NCBI RefSeq assembly: GCF_023347255.1
Contig: NZ_CP094466.1
Coordinates: 2,728,001 to 2,792,000, forward strand
Direction of reading: 5' to 3'
Source: Faecalibacterium sp. I4-3-84
GTDB lineage: Bacteria; Bacillota; Clostridia; Oscillospirales; Ruminococcaceae
Length of the DNA stretch: 64,000 nt
Shown: positions 1 to 9,033 of the stretch, piece after piece
Position numbering within the stretch: position 1 is the stretch's first letter
How the letters are laid out: every line of letters starts with the position of its first letter
The notes under the pieces: model-generated
Database searches by the model: none
What the model was told of the DNA's origin: nothing
The model's input: the letters and a program-made list of their open reading frames with translations, nothing else
Program-made: the position numbers and the translations under genes

Positions 1-1
1 C

Positions 2-1570
2 TCAATGGCTGATGAAGATACTGGCTATGGCAGCAAGGCGGAAAGTGACAGCATCGGCAACCAACGTATGCTCATCAATCGCTTTCTTGACAATCATCCG
101 GAGCTGTCTCGCTGTCAGCGGTCTGAGTTTGCGGATGACGGTTATACCGGCACGAACTTTCACCGTCCTCAATTCACGCAGATGATGGAGAAGGTCAAGC
201 GCGGCGAAATCGATCTGATCTGCGTCAAAGACTTTTCCCGCTTTTCTCGTGACTACATTGAAACGGGAAACTATCTGGAATGCACTTTCCCATTCATGGG
301 CGTCCGCTTTATCTCTATCAATGATGGCTATGACAGCGACGATTACAAAGGCACAACGGGCGGTCTGGAAGTGGTTATGCGCAGCATCATCTATGCGGCA
401 TACAGCAAAGACCTCTCCGTAAAGACCACATCGGCAAAAATCCAGATGATGAAGCAAGGCAAGTATGTCGGTGGCTACGCTCCATACGGCTACGTCCTGC
501 ATCCAACCATTCGGAACAAACTTGCCGTAGACCCGGAGGCGGCTGATGTGATCCGTCGTATTTTCCGCGAGGCGCTGGAAGGCAGCAACACCTCTCAGAT
601 TGCCCGCAGCCTGAATGATGACGGCATCCCGACGCCGGGGCAATACTTCAAGGGCAAGCATCCCGACAAGAAGAAGTTCAGTAACATGAGCGAGAAAATC
701 AGTTGGGAAACCGTGATGGTCTACAACATCCTCAAAAACCTTGTTTACACCGGAACACTGGTCAGCCGCAAAATGAAGTCCTGCGGTGTCGGCTCAAAAA
801 GGCGTGTTGTCAATGAGCCGATTATCGTAGAAGGTACGCATGAAGCTATTATCAGCAAGGAAGACTTTGAGCTTGCTCAGAAGGTCATTCGAGGCGGAGG
901 TCGGAATCCCACGCGCAAGCAGCATGACTATCCGCTCAAGGGACTCGTCCGCTGCGGTAACTGTAAACGTGCTATGACACGCCGAAAGAACAAGGCTGGC
1001 ATTCGATACTTCCAGTGCATTCACTCGGTCAACAACGGAAACACAGACTGTCCGGTTGGCAGGAGCTTTCCGGAAATGGATATTGAGAAGGTTGTCTTCC
1101 ATGCCCTTACTCAGTTTCTTGCTTTGGCACAGAAGGAAGCAATACAGAACCGCGAAGTCGGTGATCTGCGGAAATCTGCCATCAAGGAATGTGCTGATAA
1201 AATCCGCACTCTGCAAAAGCAGAACGAGCAGCACAAGGCGTCCAAGCTGAGGCTCTACGAGAAGTATGCAGCCGGAAGCATCACGAAGGAGGCGTACATT
1301 CAGCAGAAGGCGACAGCGGATGTGAAGATTGCTGAAAACGATGGAGTAATCCAGCGCAGTCACGAACGGATGAAAGAGCTTGACTCCGAGACCGCCTGTT
1401 CAGATGAAAAGCTGGATGCGGTCTGCGAACAGTACGCCGACTGCAAAGCTCTGACCCATGAGCTGACCCACACATTCATTTCTGCGGTCTACATTTACGA
1501 TCTTGACAACATAGAAATCGTCTGGAAGTTCAAGGACTTCCTCACTACATCAGAAGGAGAAGCCAAATGA
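2..1570 (+). CDS. Large serine recombinase, 5' end cut by window
   Basis: Site-specific recombinase that would cut and join DNA for element integration or excision. The reading frame is open to the left edge, and the codon at 2-4 encodes Ser directly before MADED. This Ser fits the catalytic serine of the family's RLS motif, so only about 10-15 codons seem to be missing. Visible in order: DGYTGTNF and KDFSRFSRDYIETG of the resolvase catalytic domain (first ~130 residues), the GYAPYGY start of the recombinase domain (~residue 157), a zinc ribbon with CGNC then a later Cys pair (~318-350), and a C-terminal coiled coil (~375-460). Its TGA overlaps the next gene's ATG (ATGA), which implies translational coupling. 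Large serine recombinases of this type drive many clostridial transposons and ICEs. The family call is firm; the particular element is not identified. Confidence 0.93.
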   Translation, partial: SMADEDTGYGSKAESDSIGNQRMLINRFLDNHPELSRCQRSEFADDGYTGTNFHRPQFTQMMEKVKRGEIDLICVKDFSRFSRDYIETGNYLECTFPFMGVRFISINDGYDSDDYKGTTGGLEVVMRSIIYAAYSKDLSVKTTSAKIQMMKQGKYVGGYAPYGYVLHPTIRNKLAVDPEAADVIRRIFREALEGSNTSQIARSLNDDGIPTPGQYFKGKHPDKKKFSNMSEKISWETVMVYNILKNLVYTGTLVSRKMKSCGVGSKRRVVNEPIIVEGTHEAIISKEDFELAQKVIRGGGRNPTRKQHDYPLKGLVRCGNCKRAMTRRKNKAGIRYFQCIHSVNNGNTDCPVGRSFPEMDIEKVVFHALTQFLALAQKEAIQNREVGDLRKSAIKECADKIRTLQKQNEQHKASKLRLYEKYAAGSITKEAYIQQKATADVKIAENDGVIQRSHERMKELDSETACSDEKLDAVCEQYADCKALTHELTHTFISAVYIYDLDNIEIVWKFKDFLTTSEGEAK

Positions 1571-1962
1571 AAGTATTTCTTTATATCCGCGTTGCCTGTG
1601 CGGATCAGCTTGCGGCAGCAGACCAGCGGGAAGAGCTGGAACGCTATGCGAAGGACAAAGGCTATGAGGTGGCTGCTGCTGTGGCGGCAGACGGCATCTC
1701 CGGCGTCCATACGGAAGGTATCATGAACTTCCTGCTGAACGAAGCAAAGCGTCAGGACATCGGTACGATCCTCACCCGCGACACCTCGCGAATCAGCCGG
1801 GACACTTCCTCTTTCATGAGGTTTGAGCGAAAGTTCCGGGAGAACGGCATCCGGTTCGAGTATCTGTCCAAGCCTGACAACGAGCTTCCGGTCACTCCGA
1901 TGATGGAGGCGTTTGAAGCGGCGTATAAGAAACGTCGCACAAAGAACGGCAAAAGAGCATAG
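1567..1962 (+). CDS. Small resolvase-like protein, catalytic Ser replaced by Ala
   Basis: This 131-aa protein is only a serine-recombinase N-terminal catalytic fold. It begins MKVFLYIRVACADQ, where active members have YxRVS at this point, so the position of the nucleophilic Ser is Ala. Other landmarks of the fold persist: the DGISG segment (~residue 43), LTRDTSRISRD (~residue 60) and RFEYLSKPDNE (~residue 98). There is no recombinase, zinc-ribbon or DNA-binding domain. It starts inside the stop codon of the upstream recombinase. Sets of two or three adjacent serine recombinases are known in Firmicute integrative elements. A catalytically dead accessory or architectural subunit is an inference; simple decay is the alternative. 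Confidence 0.85.
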   Translation: MKVFLYIRVACADQLAAADQREELERYAKDKGYEVAAAVAADGISGVHTEGIMNFLLNEAKRQDIGTILTRDTSRISRDTSSFMRFERKFRENGIRFEYLSKPDNELPVTPMMEAFEAAYKKRRTKNGKRA

Positions 1963-1971
1963 AGAAAACTC

Positions 1972-2030
1972 AAGCCGTTCATGGGTGGTTGTCCACCTAT
2001 GAACGGCTTGTAAATTCTCAAAATTTTTTT
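1972..2030 (+). terminator. Hairpin plus T-tract between recombinase genes
   Basis: The 11-bp arms AAGCCGTTCAT (1972-1982) and ATGAACGGCTT (1999-2009) extend inward through a G-T pair and GGTGG/CCACC. An AT stretch with seven Ts (2024-2030) follows. This looks like an intrinsic terminator. It separates the first two recombinases from the third, so the third may be poorly expressed. Confidence 0.75.
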
Positions 2031-3728
2031 AGTCCCTACTTGACACAAGAAGACATGAGCCGTTTTGGACGGAACTATCTGGAAGTTGGATTTTACACCG
2101 AAATTCAGTTTCCCTCAAAAGGTGTTCGGTTCATTGCCATCAATAATAATGTAGACAGTGCCAATCCAACAGACAACGACTTCACGCCCTTTCTGAACAT
2201 TATGAACGAGTGGTACGCCAAAGACACCAGCAACAAAATTCGTGCGGTGTTCAAATCCCGGATGCAGGACGGAAAACGATGCAGCGGCAGTATCCCATAT
2301 GGGTACAAACGGATTCCCGGTGATAAGCAGACTCTCTATGTGGACGAAGAAGCCGCTGCCGTTGTTTATAAGATTTTTGAGATGGCCGCAAACGGTTCCA
2401 GTATGGCTAAAATTGCGCAGACGCTTTCCGATGAAAAGGTTTTGATTCCATCGGCGTATGAAGAACAACATGGTTCAAAAGCTGCACAATTCCATTCGTA
2501 TCACGATCCGTATCGCTGGAACACTACCACCATCACTTATATTCTTGACCGTCAAGAGTATCTTGGGCATACGGTGCTGCGCAAAAGTATTCGTGAAAAC
2601 TTCAAACTGAAAAAACGCCGTGCAGCCACGCCAGAAGAACAAATGATTTTCAGGGACACCCATGAAGCTATCATTGACCAAGAAACATGGGATAAGGCAC
2701 AACGCCTTCGGAAACGTTGCCCGAAAAGACTGCCGGATGGGACATATACACATCGGCTGTCGGGTATGGTTTTCTGTGCTGACTGCGGTTCCCGGATGAG
2801 CTTTTCCAGTCCTGAAGCAAAACACCGGGATTCTGGGGTGGTATATGATTCGGATTCCTCGTGGCAATGCAGCAAGTACCGCAATATGTACACTTCCTGC
2901 ACGTCCCATTTTATAAAAACCTCGACGATTGAAGCCGCCATTCTGGAGGCAATAAAAGCAATGGCGCAAAAAGTTCTTGAGGATGAAGCGGAATTTGCAG
3001 AACAGCTTCGGGCATTATGGGAAAGCCAGAATAACCAATCTTCCAATGAGTTCAAAAAAGAACTACTCGCTGTGCAAAAGAGAATGGATGAGCTTGATAC
3101 GTTGATTCGCAGCCTATATGAAAGCAGCGTTATGGGAAAAATTCCGGAGCGTCAATTTCAACGACTGATGGCACAGTACGATGAAGAACAAACAGGCTGT
3201 GAAACCCGTATGGCAGAACTGAAAAAAGAACTGGATAATACGGAAACGACCAAAGTTGATTTGAAACGCTTTATCAAACTGATTCGGAAATATAAAGATT
3301 GCGAAGTTCTGACCGATGATATGCTGTACGAGCTGGTAGAAAAAGTGGTTATCCATTCCGCATCCGGCGGACGGACGATCTGCCGTCAACAGAAAATCGA
3401 CATTTATTTCAACTTCATTGGCGATACTTTTCCCAGCCAAATCGAGATCAACCACGATGATGTGAAAAAGATTACAGAGCAGCAGATAGCCAAGCGTAAA
3501 AAGTACCAAAAAACATCTGGAGAAAACCGCAAGAAAAAACGAGCGGCTTTGAGAGAAGCTGCTAAAACTGACCCGCAGGCAGCAGCCGAATACGAAGCAC
3601 TCTTGCAGAAAAACCGGGAACGCTGCCGCCAATATGCCCAAAAGAAAAAGCTGGCTCAACAAGAGCTTGTCGATAAAACCGCACTTCAATTTGAACCAAC
3701 CGATGAACTGAAAGGAGAATCCGCATGA
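1989..3728 (+). pseudogene. Large serine recombinase, 5'-truncated
   Basis: Recognisable homology begins only at DMSRFGRNYLEVG (about codon 23 of the open frame), so the first ~70-80 residues expected for the family, including the catalytic Ser, are gone. The only upstream start in frame is a TTG inside the hairpin at 1972-2009. The rest is well preserved: KGVRFIAINN, the recombinase domain start GSIPYGYKR (~residue 98), a zinc ribbon with CADCGSRM and later Cys residues (~258-305), a long coiled coil (~320-425), and a basic Lys/Arg-rich C-terminus (~495-570). Its TGA overlaps the ATG of tnpV. I read it as a deletion derivative of the third member of a recombinase set. The remaining DNA-binding half could still be made and bind DNA. 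Confidence 0.8.
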
Positions 3729-4114
3729 TCGAACTTGAAAAATCCACCCATGACAACGCCAACGGTCTGGACTACACCCTTGTCAACGACCACTATCTGC
3801 CGAACCTGACCGTGGCAGCTCCGGCAGAGCAGCATCCCACCGGGCGGTGGGGCCGCTTACATAAGAAATATCTGGAAGAACACCATCCCGTCCGGTACAA
3901 TCAACTGCTCCTGTCCGGTGAGCTGGGCAGCTACCTTGCCAGTCTGGACAAACAGGCAGACGAGCAGCTTTCCCTTATTATCAGGCAGATGCAGGATGCA
4001 GAGGGTGTGACCGAAGCCCTGAAAGCTGAAAATCAATTGGAATGGGTGCGCCAGATGAACAGCATCCGCAGCCGTGCTGAGGAAATCATCAAGACCGAGC
4101 TGATTTTTGTCTAA
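3725..4114 (+). CDS. tnpV: Transposon-encoded TnpV-like protein
   Basis: This 129-aa protein matches the TnpV family typical of clostridial mobilizable transposons. Features seen are the motif GRWGRLHKKYLEEHHPVRYNQL in the middle (about residues 40-60) followed by a Glu/Gln/Ala-rich helical tail. Its ATG overlaps the stop of the truncated recombinase (ATGA). The molecular role of TnpV is not established, but the family sits beside serine recombinases in mobile elements, as here. The in-frame sequence after its TAA still looks coding-like (see next entry). Confidence 0.85.
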   Translation: MIELEKSTHDNANGLDYTLVNDHYLPNLTVAAPAEQHPTGRWGRLHKKYLEEHHPVRYNQLLLSGELGSYLASLDKQADEQLSLIIRQMQDAEGVTEALKAENQLEWVRQMNSIRSRAEEIIKTELIFV

Positions 4115-4324
4115 TACAATATCGCATCTCCGACCGCCCTGCACGACTGCAAGGCGGTCTTTTCGTTACATCCGGTCTGCACACAGCAGGCCCTTTTCGT
4201 CCGTTCCGAGATGGAGTGCTATGCCGGGATGCAGAAGCTGGCGCAGGACATTGAGAGCGATGAGGACTGGGAGCCTACGATTTTTGAGGAGGACAAAGAT
4301 GACGAACTCGTTGACGATGTTTAA
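4115..4324 (+). pseudogene. C-terminal fragment of an unidentified element protein
   Basis: Right after the tnpV stop, in the same frame, the sequence reads on without a stop to 4324. It contains a convincing acidic C-terminus (LHPVCTQQALFVRSEMECYAG, then a Glu/Asp-rich tail ending DELVDDV). There is no start codon with a ribosome binding site, and the first ~15 codons look non-coding. It is probably the tail of a conjugative-element gene left after a deletion. I do not recognise its family. Confidence 0.4.
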
Positions 4325-4523
4325 GCTGGAAACCATGATCTATGCCAGCGAGGACGGAACAAGCAGAGTGTTTACGCTGAATCCTGACTTGCAGAAACAG
4401 CTTACCGACCTTGCTATGCAGCACCCGGAGGTGTGCCACCGCAAGGCAAAGGGCGAAGCTGGCGGGGTAACGTATCAGGTCAGGGGTGCCGTACTGGCTA
4501 TCCAGCCCGTACGGGGCTCCTGA
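4299..4523 (+). CDS. Small hypothetical mobile-element protein
   Basis: This 74-aa frame starts MTNSLTMFKLETMIYASEDG, with GAGGAGG (4286-4292) a few bases upstream, and overlaps the end of the preceding fragment by 26 bases, as tightly packed ICE genes do. It is rich in short beta/alpha alternation (MFKLETMIYAS, RVFTLNPDLQKQLTDLAMQHPEVCHRK). The last ~10 residues (AVLAIQPVRGS) run into the junction with the IS remnant, so the natural C-terminus may be lost. Function unknown. Confidence 0.45.
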   Translation: MTNSLTMFKLETMIYASEDGTSRVFTLNPDLQKQLTDLAMQHPEVCHRKAKGEAGGVTYQVRGAVLAIQPVRGS

Positions 4524-4540
4524 AAGCGATAACCGATCTG

Positions 4541-5214
4541 CTATGGTAAAATAATCTCCAATCGGCTACCGTATCCCTGCAAGTCATCATTGGTTTGTGT
4601 ACCGGAATCCGTGCGGTTGGAAAAGGCAGCAACACCGGTAATGTATTCGCTGTTGACCGCAAGCTGGACATTGTAGGCCGGTTTCAGCTGGCCGTTCCCC
4701 ATGTGGTCTTCTTTCATCCGCATGAATGTGGTGTCCTTGTCGGTTTTGGACATACTTCTGCGGTTATTTCCAATGGCGAACAGCTTGTCCTCGTACTCTG
4801 TCCATTTCGTCCACAGGCTGTCCAGCTTTTCATACCGCTTTTGCCATTCGCTCTTGCGCTTTCCGATCCCATGAACAAATTCTGCATTTGGAGGAAGCTG
4901 CTTGTCCGCCAACTCTTGCAGTTTCTTTCGGGTCAGATTGCCTTTTCCACCGCATCCTTTGCTTTGCCGCTCCGAAACCGGGCAAACGAAGAATAGTCCG
5001 GCACCTTTTCTCCTTGAAGAAGCCAGATGAAGTCGATATTCTTGCGGCACGCAAGCTCCAGCTTTCGGGTGGAATAGATGCCGCACATATAGCCGTACAC
5101 CAATAGCTTGAACATGATCCGGGGTTCTGCTGCCGATTTTCTTCCTCTCCAAGAATACGCCTGATACAGTTTCCTGTAATCCAGTTCCTCAAGCTGGGCG
5201 TTGGCTACATACAC
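4541..5214 (-). pseudogene. IS1182-family transposase remnant
   Basis: The N-terminal part (5214 to 4933) encodes [14 protein letters not shown], then [22 protein letters not shown], then the [10 protein letters not shown] core typical of the IS1182 N-terminal domain. The frame then shifts. A second segment (about 4960 to 4541) encodes the middle of the protein, including [27 protein letters not shown]. The region expected between them and the C-terminal catalytic Glu part are missing, so this copy cannot make transposase. It separates the recombinase-bearing element from the chromosomal locus at 5.4 kb. Confidence 0.85.
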
Positions 5215-5341
5215 CGGTTCATGTTCATCTATTAAAATATTTTCGCTTATTGATAGGGTCAGCTGTTGATATATGCCGCCCTTCCTGTATACTGTTCCTG
5301 TTGTAGGTGGTTCATGACAGTTTCAGCTTACAACGAGAAAA

Positions 5342-5382
5342 TGAGATAGGCAACCCCTTTCGGGGAAGTCTATCTCACTTTT
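5342..5382. terminator. Hairpin inside the IS right end
   Basis: TGAGATAG (5342-5349) pairs with CTATCTCA (5370-5377), with an inner CCCC/GGGG stem, and a T-run follows on the plus strand. It lies just inside the IS terminal repeat and could block transcription entering the element. Confidence 0.6.
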
Positions 5383-5413
5383 TGTTTGGGGCTATTTTGC
5401 AACAGCCCCATCC

Positions 5414-6313
5414 TTATTCCTCCGGCTGTGCCGGAACAGTGGAAACTGTGATTTGCTCGTAGTCTGCGCTGTGGGCAAGGTAGGTGTTCAGGTCGGATGT
5501 ATTGGCGGTGATCATGCCGTCCAGCCGGGTATAGGCCGAAAGGCCGAAGGCCAGCACGTCCATGCCATTGGCTGCACTCTGCCAGAACTTGTCCTCACAG
5601 CCGGGCTTTGCCCAGCGCCGGGGCAGGTACTGCACAAAGCCCGCCTCGGTGAGCAGCTGGGCTGCCTCGTCCAGCTGGGCTTGGGCTGCCGCATCGTCCA
5701 GCATATCTGCTCCGGCACAGCGCTGTAGCAGCACATGGCACACCGGCCGTCGGGTGACTTCCAGCACCGAGTGCCGGAAACCCCAGCGGGACACGGTCTT
5801 TTTGCCGTACAGCAGCACAAAGCCCATGCTGTCGCGGCGGTCGGCCCGCAGGAAACCGTGGGTGATGTAGGGCATCTGCTCGGAATAGTTGAGGGTGTCC
5901 AGTGTGCAGAAATCCAGCGGCTCCAGCGAATAAAGCTCCAGATCATAGCGGGTGACGTGGGAGCGGTTATAGAAGGGCATGTTGGCACCGTTGATGTCCG
6001 CCGGGCAGGTGCGCATGGTCACCGGGGCGTCCTCTGCCACATGATAGCAGCTGCGGATGAGCCGCAGCAGGTGGTCCAGATCACTGCCATTGATGATGGA
6101 GGCAGAACCCCCGCCCAGACGGATGGCCTGCACCTCGCAGTCGGCCAGGTCGGCGGCGTTGGCCTTGAGCTCCAGCGCTATGGCCAGCACATACCGGTGC
6201 AGCAGTTCGGTGTTGTGGCCCTCGATGAGGGTGCGCCCGCAGAAGGAAGGCTTGCGGGTGATAAAGGGAAAATTGAGCTTCATCACGACCGGATGCAGCG
6301 TTGTCGTCTCCAT
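5414..6313 (-). CDS. HemN/HemW-like radical-SAM relative lacking Fe-S cysteines
   Basis: This 299-aa protein has the layout of coproporphyrinogen-oxidase-like radical SAM proteins: a helix followed by VQAIRLGGGSASII (compare IFFGGGTPS of HemN), then MRTCPADIN and the RYDLELYSLEPLDFCTLDTLNY segment that replaces the usual GVNRISIGVQSF stretch. The N-terminal CxxxCxxC cluster motif is absent: the equivalent stretch NFPFITRKPSFCGRTLIEGHN has one Cys. The start at METTT (6313) is chosen for its upstream GGAGGT; 37 further codons are open but lack such a site. It lies 180 bp downstream of the flavoprotein reductase on the same strand. Inference: a structural derivative that has lost SAM chemistry and perhaps serves the neighbouring reductase. 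The exact function is unknown. Confidence 0.6.
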   Translation of the reverse strand: METTTLHPVVMKLNFPFITRKPSFCGRTLIEGHNTELLHRYVLAIALELKANAADLADCEVQAIRLGGGSASIINGSDLDHLLRLIRSCYHVAEDAPVTMRTCPADINGANMPFYNRSHVTRYDLELYSLEPLDFCTLDTLNYSEQMPYITHGFLRADRRDSMGFVLLYGKKTVSRWGFRHSVLEVTRRPVCHVLLQRCAGADMLDDAAAQAQLDEAAQLLTEAGFVQYLPRRWAKPGCEDKFWQSAANGMDVLAFGLSAYTRLDGMITANTSDLNTYLAHSADYEQITVSTVPAQPEE

Positions 6314-6493
6314 GTTTGTTTCAAACCTCCGCATAACAGCAATGCCGCGCCGGGGCAGGCAGATGCCCGGCCCCGGCGCGGCACCGAGAAGAAAAAAAGA
6401 AAACCGATTGTGTGGAACGCACACGGTGCCGTCAGAGCAAAACCTGTTCTGGTCTTATTCTACCGGGCGCGTGCGGTTTTGGCAAGTAAAAGA

Positions 6494-8809
6494 TCAGGCC
6501 TTTGCCTGTGCGATGCAGTCGGCCACAGCCTCCTGCACAGCCTTGACCGAGAAGCTCAGGGTGGAAGAGGTGATGGCATCCACGCTGGTGTCGCCCTGGC
6601 TGTCCACCACGGCAGCGGCCATGCTGCTGCGCAGGTCGTCCTTCATCAGGTCACCATTGCCGGAAGATGTGATCTTGCAGTCGGTGATGGCGTCCTCGCT
6701 GAAGGTCATGGTGACGGTCACGGTGCTGTAGCCGGAGTTCTTGGAAGCGGTGTAGGTGCCGGCATAGTACTGGCCGTTAGTGGTGCGCTCATCAGAGCCG
6801 TTCTCACCGCCGCCGATACCGTTGTCCAGATCGTTCTTGACGTACTCGGCAGCCAGGTAACCGGTCACGAAAGCGCTGCCGCAGCTGTTGCCTGCGGTGG
6901 GGGTGTGGTACTGCACACCGTAGCGCTGGCCGCAGCAGTTGCCGACAGCGTACAGGCCGGGGATGGGAGCCTTGGCACCGGTCAGGACGCGGTACTCACC
7001 ATCGGTGCAGACTGCAGCGTGCTGGCACAGGCCGCCGGAGGGGTTGCCGCCGGTGACGGAGGAAGCTGCGAAGAACGGAGGATCCTGGATCTTGAAGTGC
7101 ATCATGGATGCGTCTGCGCCCCAGTCGGAGTCGTAACCGGCATCGCACATCTCGTTCCAGTGCTTGACCTCGTCCAGGAAGCCCTGCTTTGCGTCGCCCT
7201 CATAGCCCATGATGTCGGCCAGCTCTTCCAGCGTGTCGGCAGCATACAGGGTGGTGGGGTCGTTGCCGTAGCGGGCAAAGGCCTGCACGGAGAAGCCGTC
7301 GGGGCCGGTCTTGTAGTTGGCCATATCCTTGCGGACCTTCTCCAGCATGTAGTCGTTGCTGCGGTCCATGGCCTGATGGTCGTATGCCTGATACTCGCAG
7401 TAAGCATCCCAGTTGGAGTCGGTGACGCAGACCATCTTCTGGCCTTCCGGCATCATATCCAGGTAGCCCACGGAGCCGTGGCGGGTGATGGTCTCGTTGA
7501 AGAAACGCTTGCCGTCATTGCCGAAGATGGGCCAGATGCCGCCGAAGGGGAAGGACGGGCGGCTGTTGATGCCGGCTGCCTGGCCTGCACGGGGGCCGGC
7601 CTCCATGGTAGCGCCTGCCCACAGCATCATGCGGATGCCGGAACCGTCACGGCCCATGGAAGAAATGTTGTTCACGTCGGTGCGGTCCTTGCCGTAGGAC
7701 CATGCCAGGTTGCGCAGGGTGTCGCACAGATCCAGACGCATATCCGGGTTGCCGCCGAAGTCGCCGGCTGCCACGATGACAGCATCGGCATTGACCTGGA
7801 AGTACTTGCCGTCGATATCGGTGAAGATCGCGCCGGTGACCTTGCCGTTCTCGTGCACGAGGGTCAGACCCTGTGCGCCGTAGATGTACTCACAGCCCTT
7901 CTCCACAGCCTTCTGCTGCAGCAGACGGACGGTGTACGGCCACATATTGTTGTTGGTGTTGGTCTCGGTGCCGGTATCACGCCACTGGGTCATGCCCACA
8001 TAGTAGTAGCTGTGGCTGCAGGGGTTCTGGAAGTGCTTGTTGCCCTTGTAGTTCACAGCGTGTGCGTACTTTGCAACGTAGTCGGGGTCCAGCTCAGCCA
8101 GCATCCAGTCCAGTGCCTCGCCGGAACGGGTGGCGTAATCCTTGACGATCTTCTGGTTGGCGTGGCCCAGAGCCTTGACCATGTACTCGGTGAAGATGTC
8201 CATGGGGTCGTACTTCTCGGCACCCTTGTTCAGGAAGAACTTGGAGTTGTAGGTGGTCAGGTCGCAGGCATAGTTGTCGTACTCTTCCCAGGTCTGCACT
8301 TCGCAGCAGATGGTGTTCAGGCCCTCTTCTGCGCAGCGCAGGGCGGCGGCAGTACCGGCCTGACCGGCACCGATGACCAGAACTTCGCAGTCCTTGGTGT
8401 ACTCGACCTTGTCGGCCAGCTGGGGCTCATCGCCCAGCCAGGCGGGCTTGTTGTTCATGAACTGCTCTTCCGGAATGTTCAGAGGATCGACCATACCGAC
8501 CATCATGGAGCCCATGATGTCGCCGTTGCCCTTCTGCTCAATGTACTCTTCCGGGGTCTCGGGAGCCTTGGCGTCCGGGTTGGAGCGGCGGTTGGCCTGC
8601 GAGTAGCTGGTGGCAAAGATGTCGTCCCAGGTGATGGCGGAAGCAGCGGCTGCGGGCTGCTCGGAGGCAGCGGCAGAGCTTGCCACGGAGGAAGCGGCGG
8701 CGCTGCTGGCTGCGTTGTTGGAGCAGCCGGACAGTGCGCCTGCAGCGGCAGCGCCCAGAGCGCTGAGAGCCGATGCACGGATGAAGTTTCTGCGCGAGAT
8801 CTTGTTCAT
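6494..8809 (-). CDS. Tat-exported lipoprotein FAD/FMN reductase (fumarate/urocanate reductase family)
   Basis: This 771-aa flavoprotein begins with SRRNFIRAS, a Tat motif, and then a lipobox-like LSGC, so it is probably exported folded and lipid-anchored. An Ala/Ser-rich linker follows (~30-60). The FAD domain starts at EVLVIGAGQAGTAAA (~residue 143), and the succinate-dehydrogenase/fumarate-reductase fold ends near NCCGQRYGVQYHTPTAGNSCGSA (~655). A C-terminal FMN-binding domain carries DAITSSTLS (~745-753), the site type where ApbE attaches FMN covalently through Thr. This class reduces small organic acceptors such as fumarate, urocanate or cinnamate-type enoates in anaerobic respiration of gut bacteria. 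The substrate cannot be read from sequence. Divergent from a LysR gene that probably controls it. Confidence 0.88.
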   Translation of the reverse strand: MNKISRRNFIRASALSALGAAAAGALSGCSNNAASSAAASSVASSAAASEQPAAAASAITWDDIFATSYSQANRRSNPDAKAPETPEEYIEQKGNGDIMGSMMVGMVDPLNIPEEQFMNNKPAWLGDEPQLADKVEYTKDCEVLVIGAGQAGTAAALRCAEEGLNTICCEVQTWEEYDNYACDLTTYNSKFFLNKGAEKYDPMDIFTEYMVKALGHANQKIVKDYATRSGEALDWMLAELDPDYVAKYAHAVNYKGNKHFQNPCSHSYYYVGMTQWRDTGTETNTNNNMWPYTVRLLQQKAVEKGCEYIYGAQGLTLVHENGKVTGAIFTDIDGKYFQVNADAVIVAAGDFGGNPDMRLDLCDTLRNLAWSYGKDRTDVNNISSMGRDGSGIRMMLWAGATMEAGPRAGQAAGINSRPSFPFGGIWPIFGNDGKRFFNETITRHGSVGYLDMMPEGQKMVCVTDSNWDAYCEYQAYDHQAMDRSNDYMLEKVRKDMANYKTGPDGFSVQAFARYGNDPTTLYAADTLEELADIMGYEGDAKQGFLDEVKHWNEMCDAGYDSDWGADASMMHFKIQDPPFFAASSVTGGNPSGGLCQHAAVCTDGEYRVLTGAKAPIPGLYAVGNCCGQRYGVQYHTPTAGNSCGSAFVTGYLAAEYVKNDLDNGIGGGENGSDERTTNGQYYAGTYTASKNSGYSTVTVTMTFSEDAITDCKITSSGNGDLMKDDLRSSMAAAVVDSQGDTSVDAITSSTLSFSVKAVQEAVADCIAQAKA

Positions 8810-8974
8810 AGTGCGGAATCCTTTCTTTTCTCTTCTTGTCTTCTTTTTTCAAAACATTTTGCTGCACAGGGCACAGTTTGATGTTTTTTTGACGATATTT
8901 ATTATAGTTAAATCTTTACCAAAAGAGAAATTCAATTTTCCGGTTTGCAGTTATGGACTTCTTCTATAAGTTCA

Positions 8975-9003
8975 TTGACCTTCCATTGCAGTTTTGTTAC
9001 AAT
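8975..9003 (+). promoter_or_regulatory. Promoter of the LysR gene
   Basis: TTGACC (8975-8980), a 17-bp spacer, then TACAAT (8998-9003), about 30 bp before the LysR start. A short inverted repeat ACTT-N7-AAGT (8957-8971) just upstream is a possible LysR-type operator in the divergent region (8810-9033). Confidence 0.7.
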
Positions 9004-9033
9004 GGGGAAAACACCGGAAAGGAGATGCCCCGC

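Larger units (their letters stand above)
4541..5409 (-). mobile_element. Truncated IS1182-family insertion sequence
   Basis: The right end carries GCTATTTTGCAACAGCCCC (5391-5409), the GGGGCTGTTGCAAAATAGC-type terminal repeat seen in IS1182-family elements. The transposase is in two frames and shorter than the usual ~450-550 aa. No matching left terminal repeat is visible near 4541, so the left end is deleted. Confidence 0.75.

Noticed and set aside
5735-8881. A 1048-codon open frame antisense to the flavoprotein reductase
   Set aside because: Complement of well-supported genes, with low-complexity Val/Ala/Gly/His composition and no recognisable motif.
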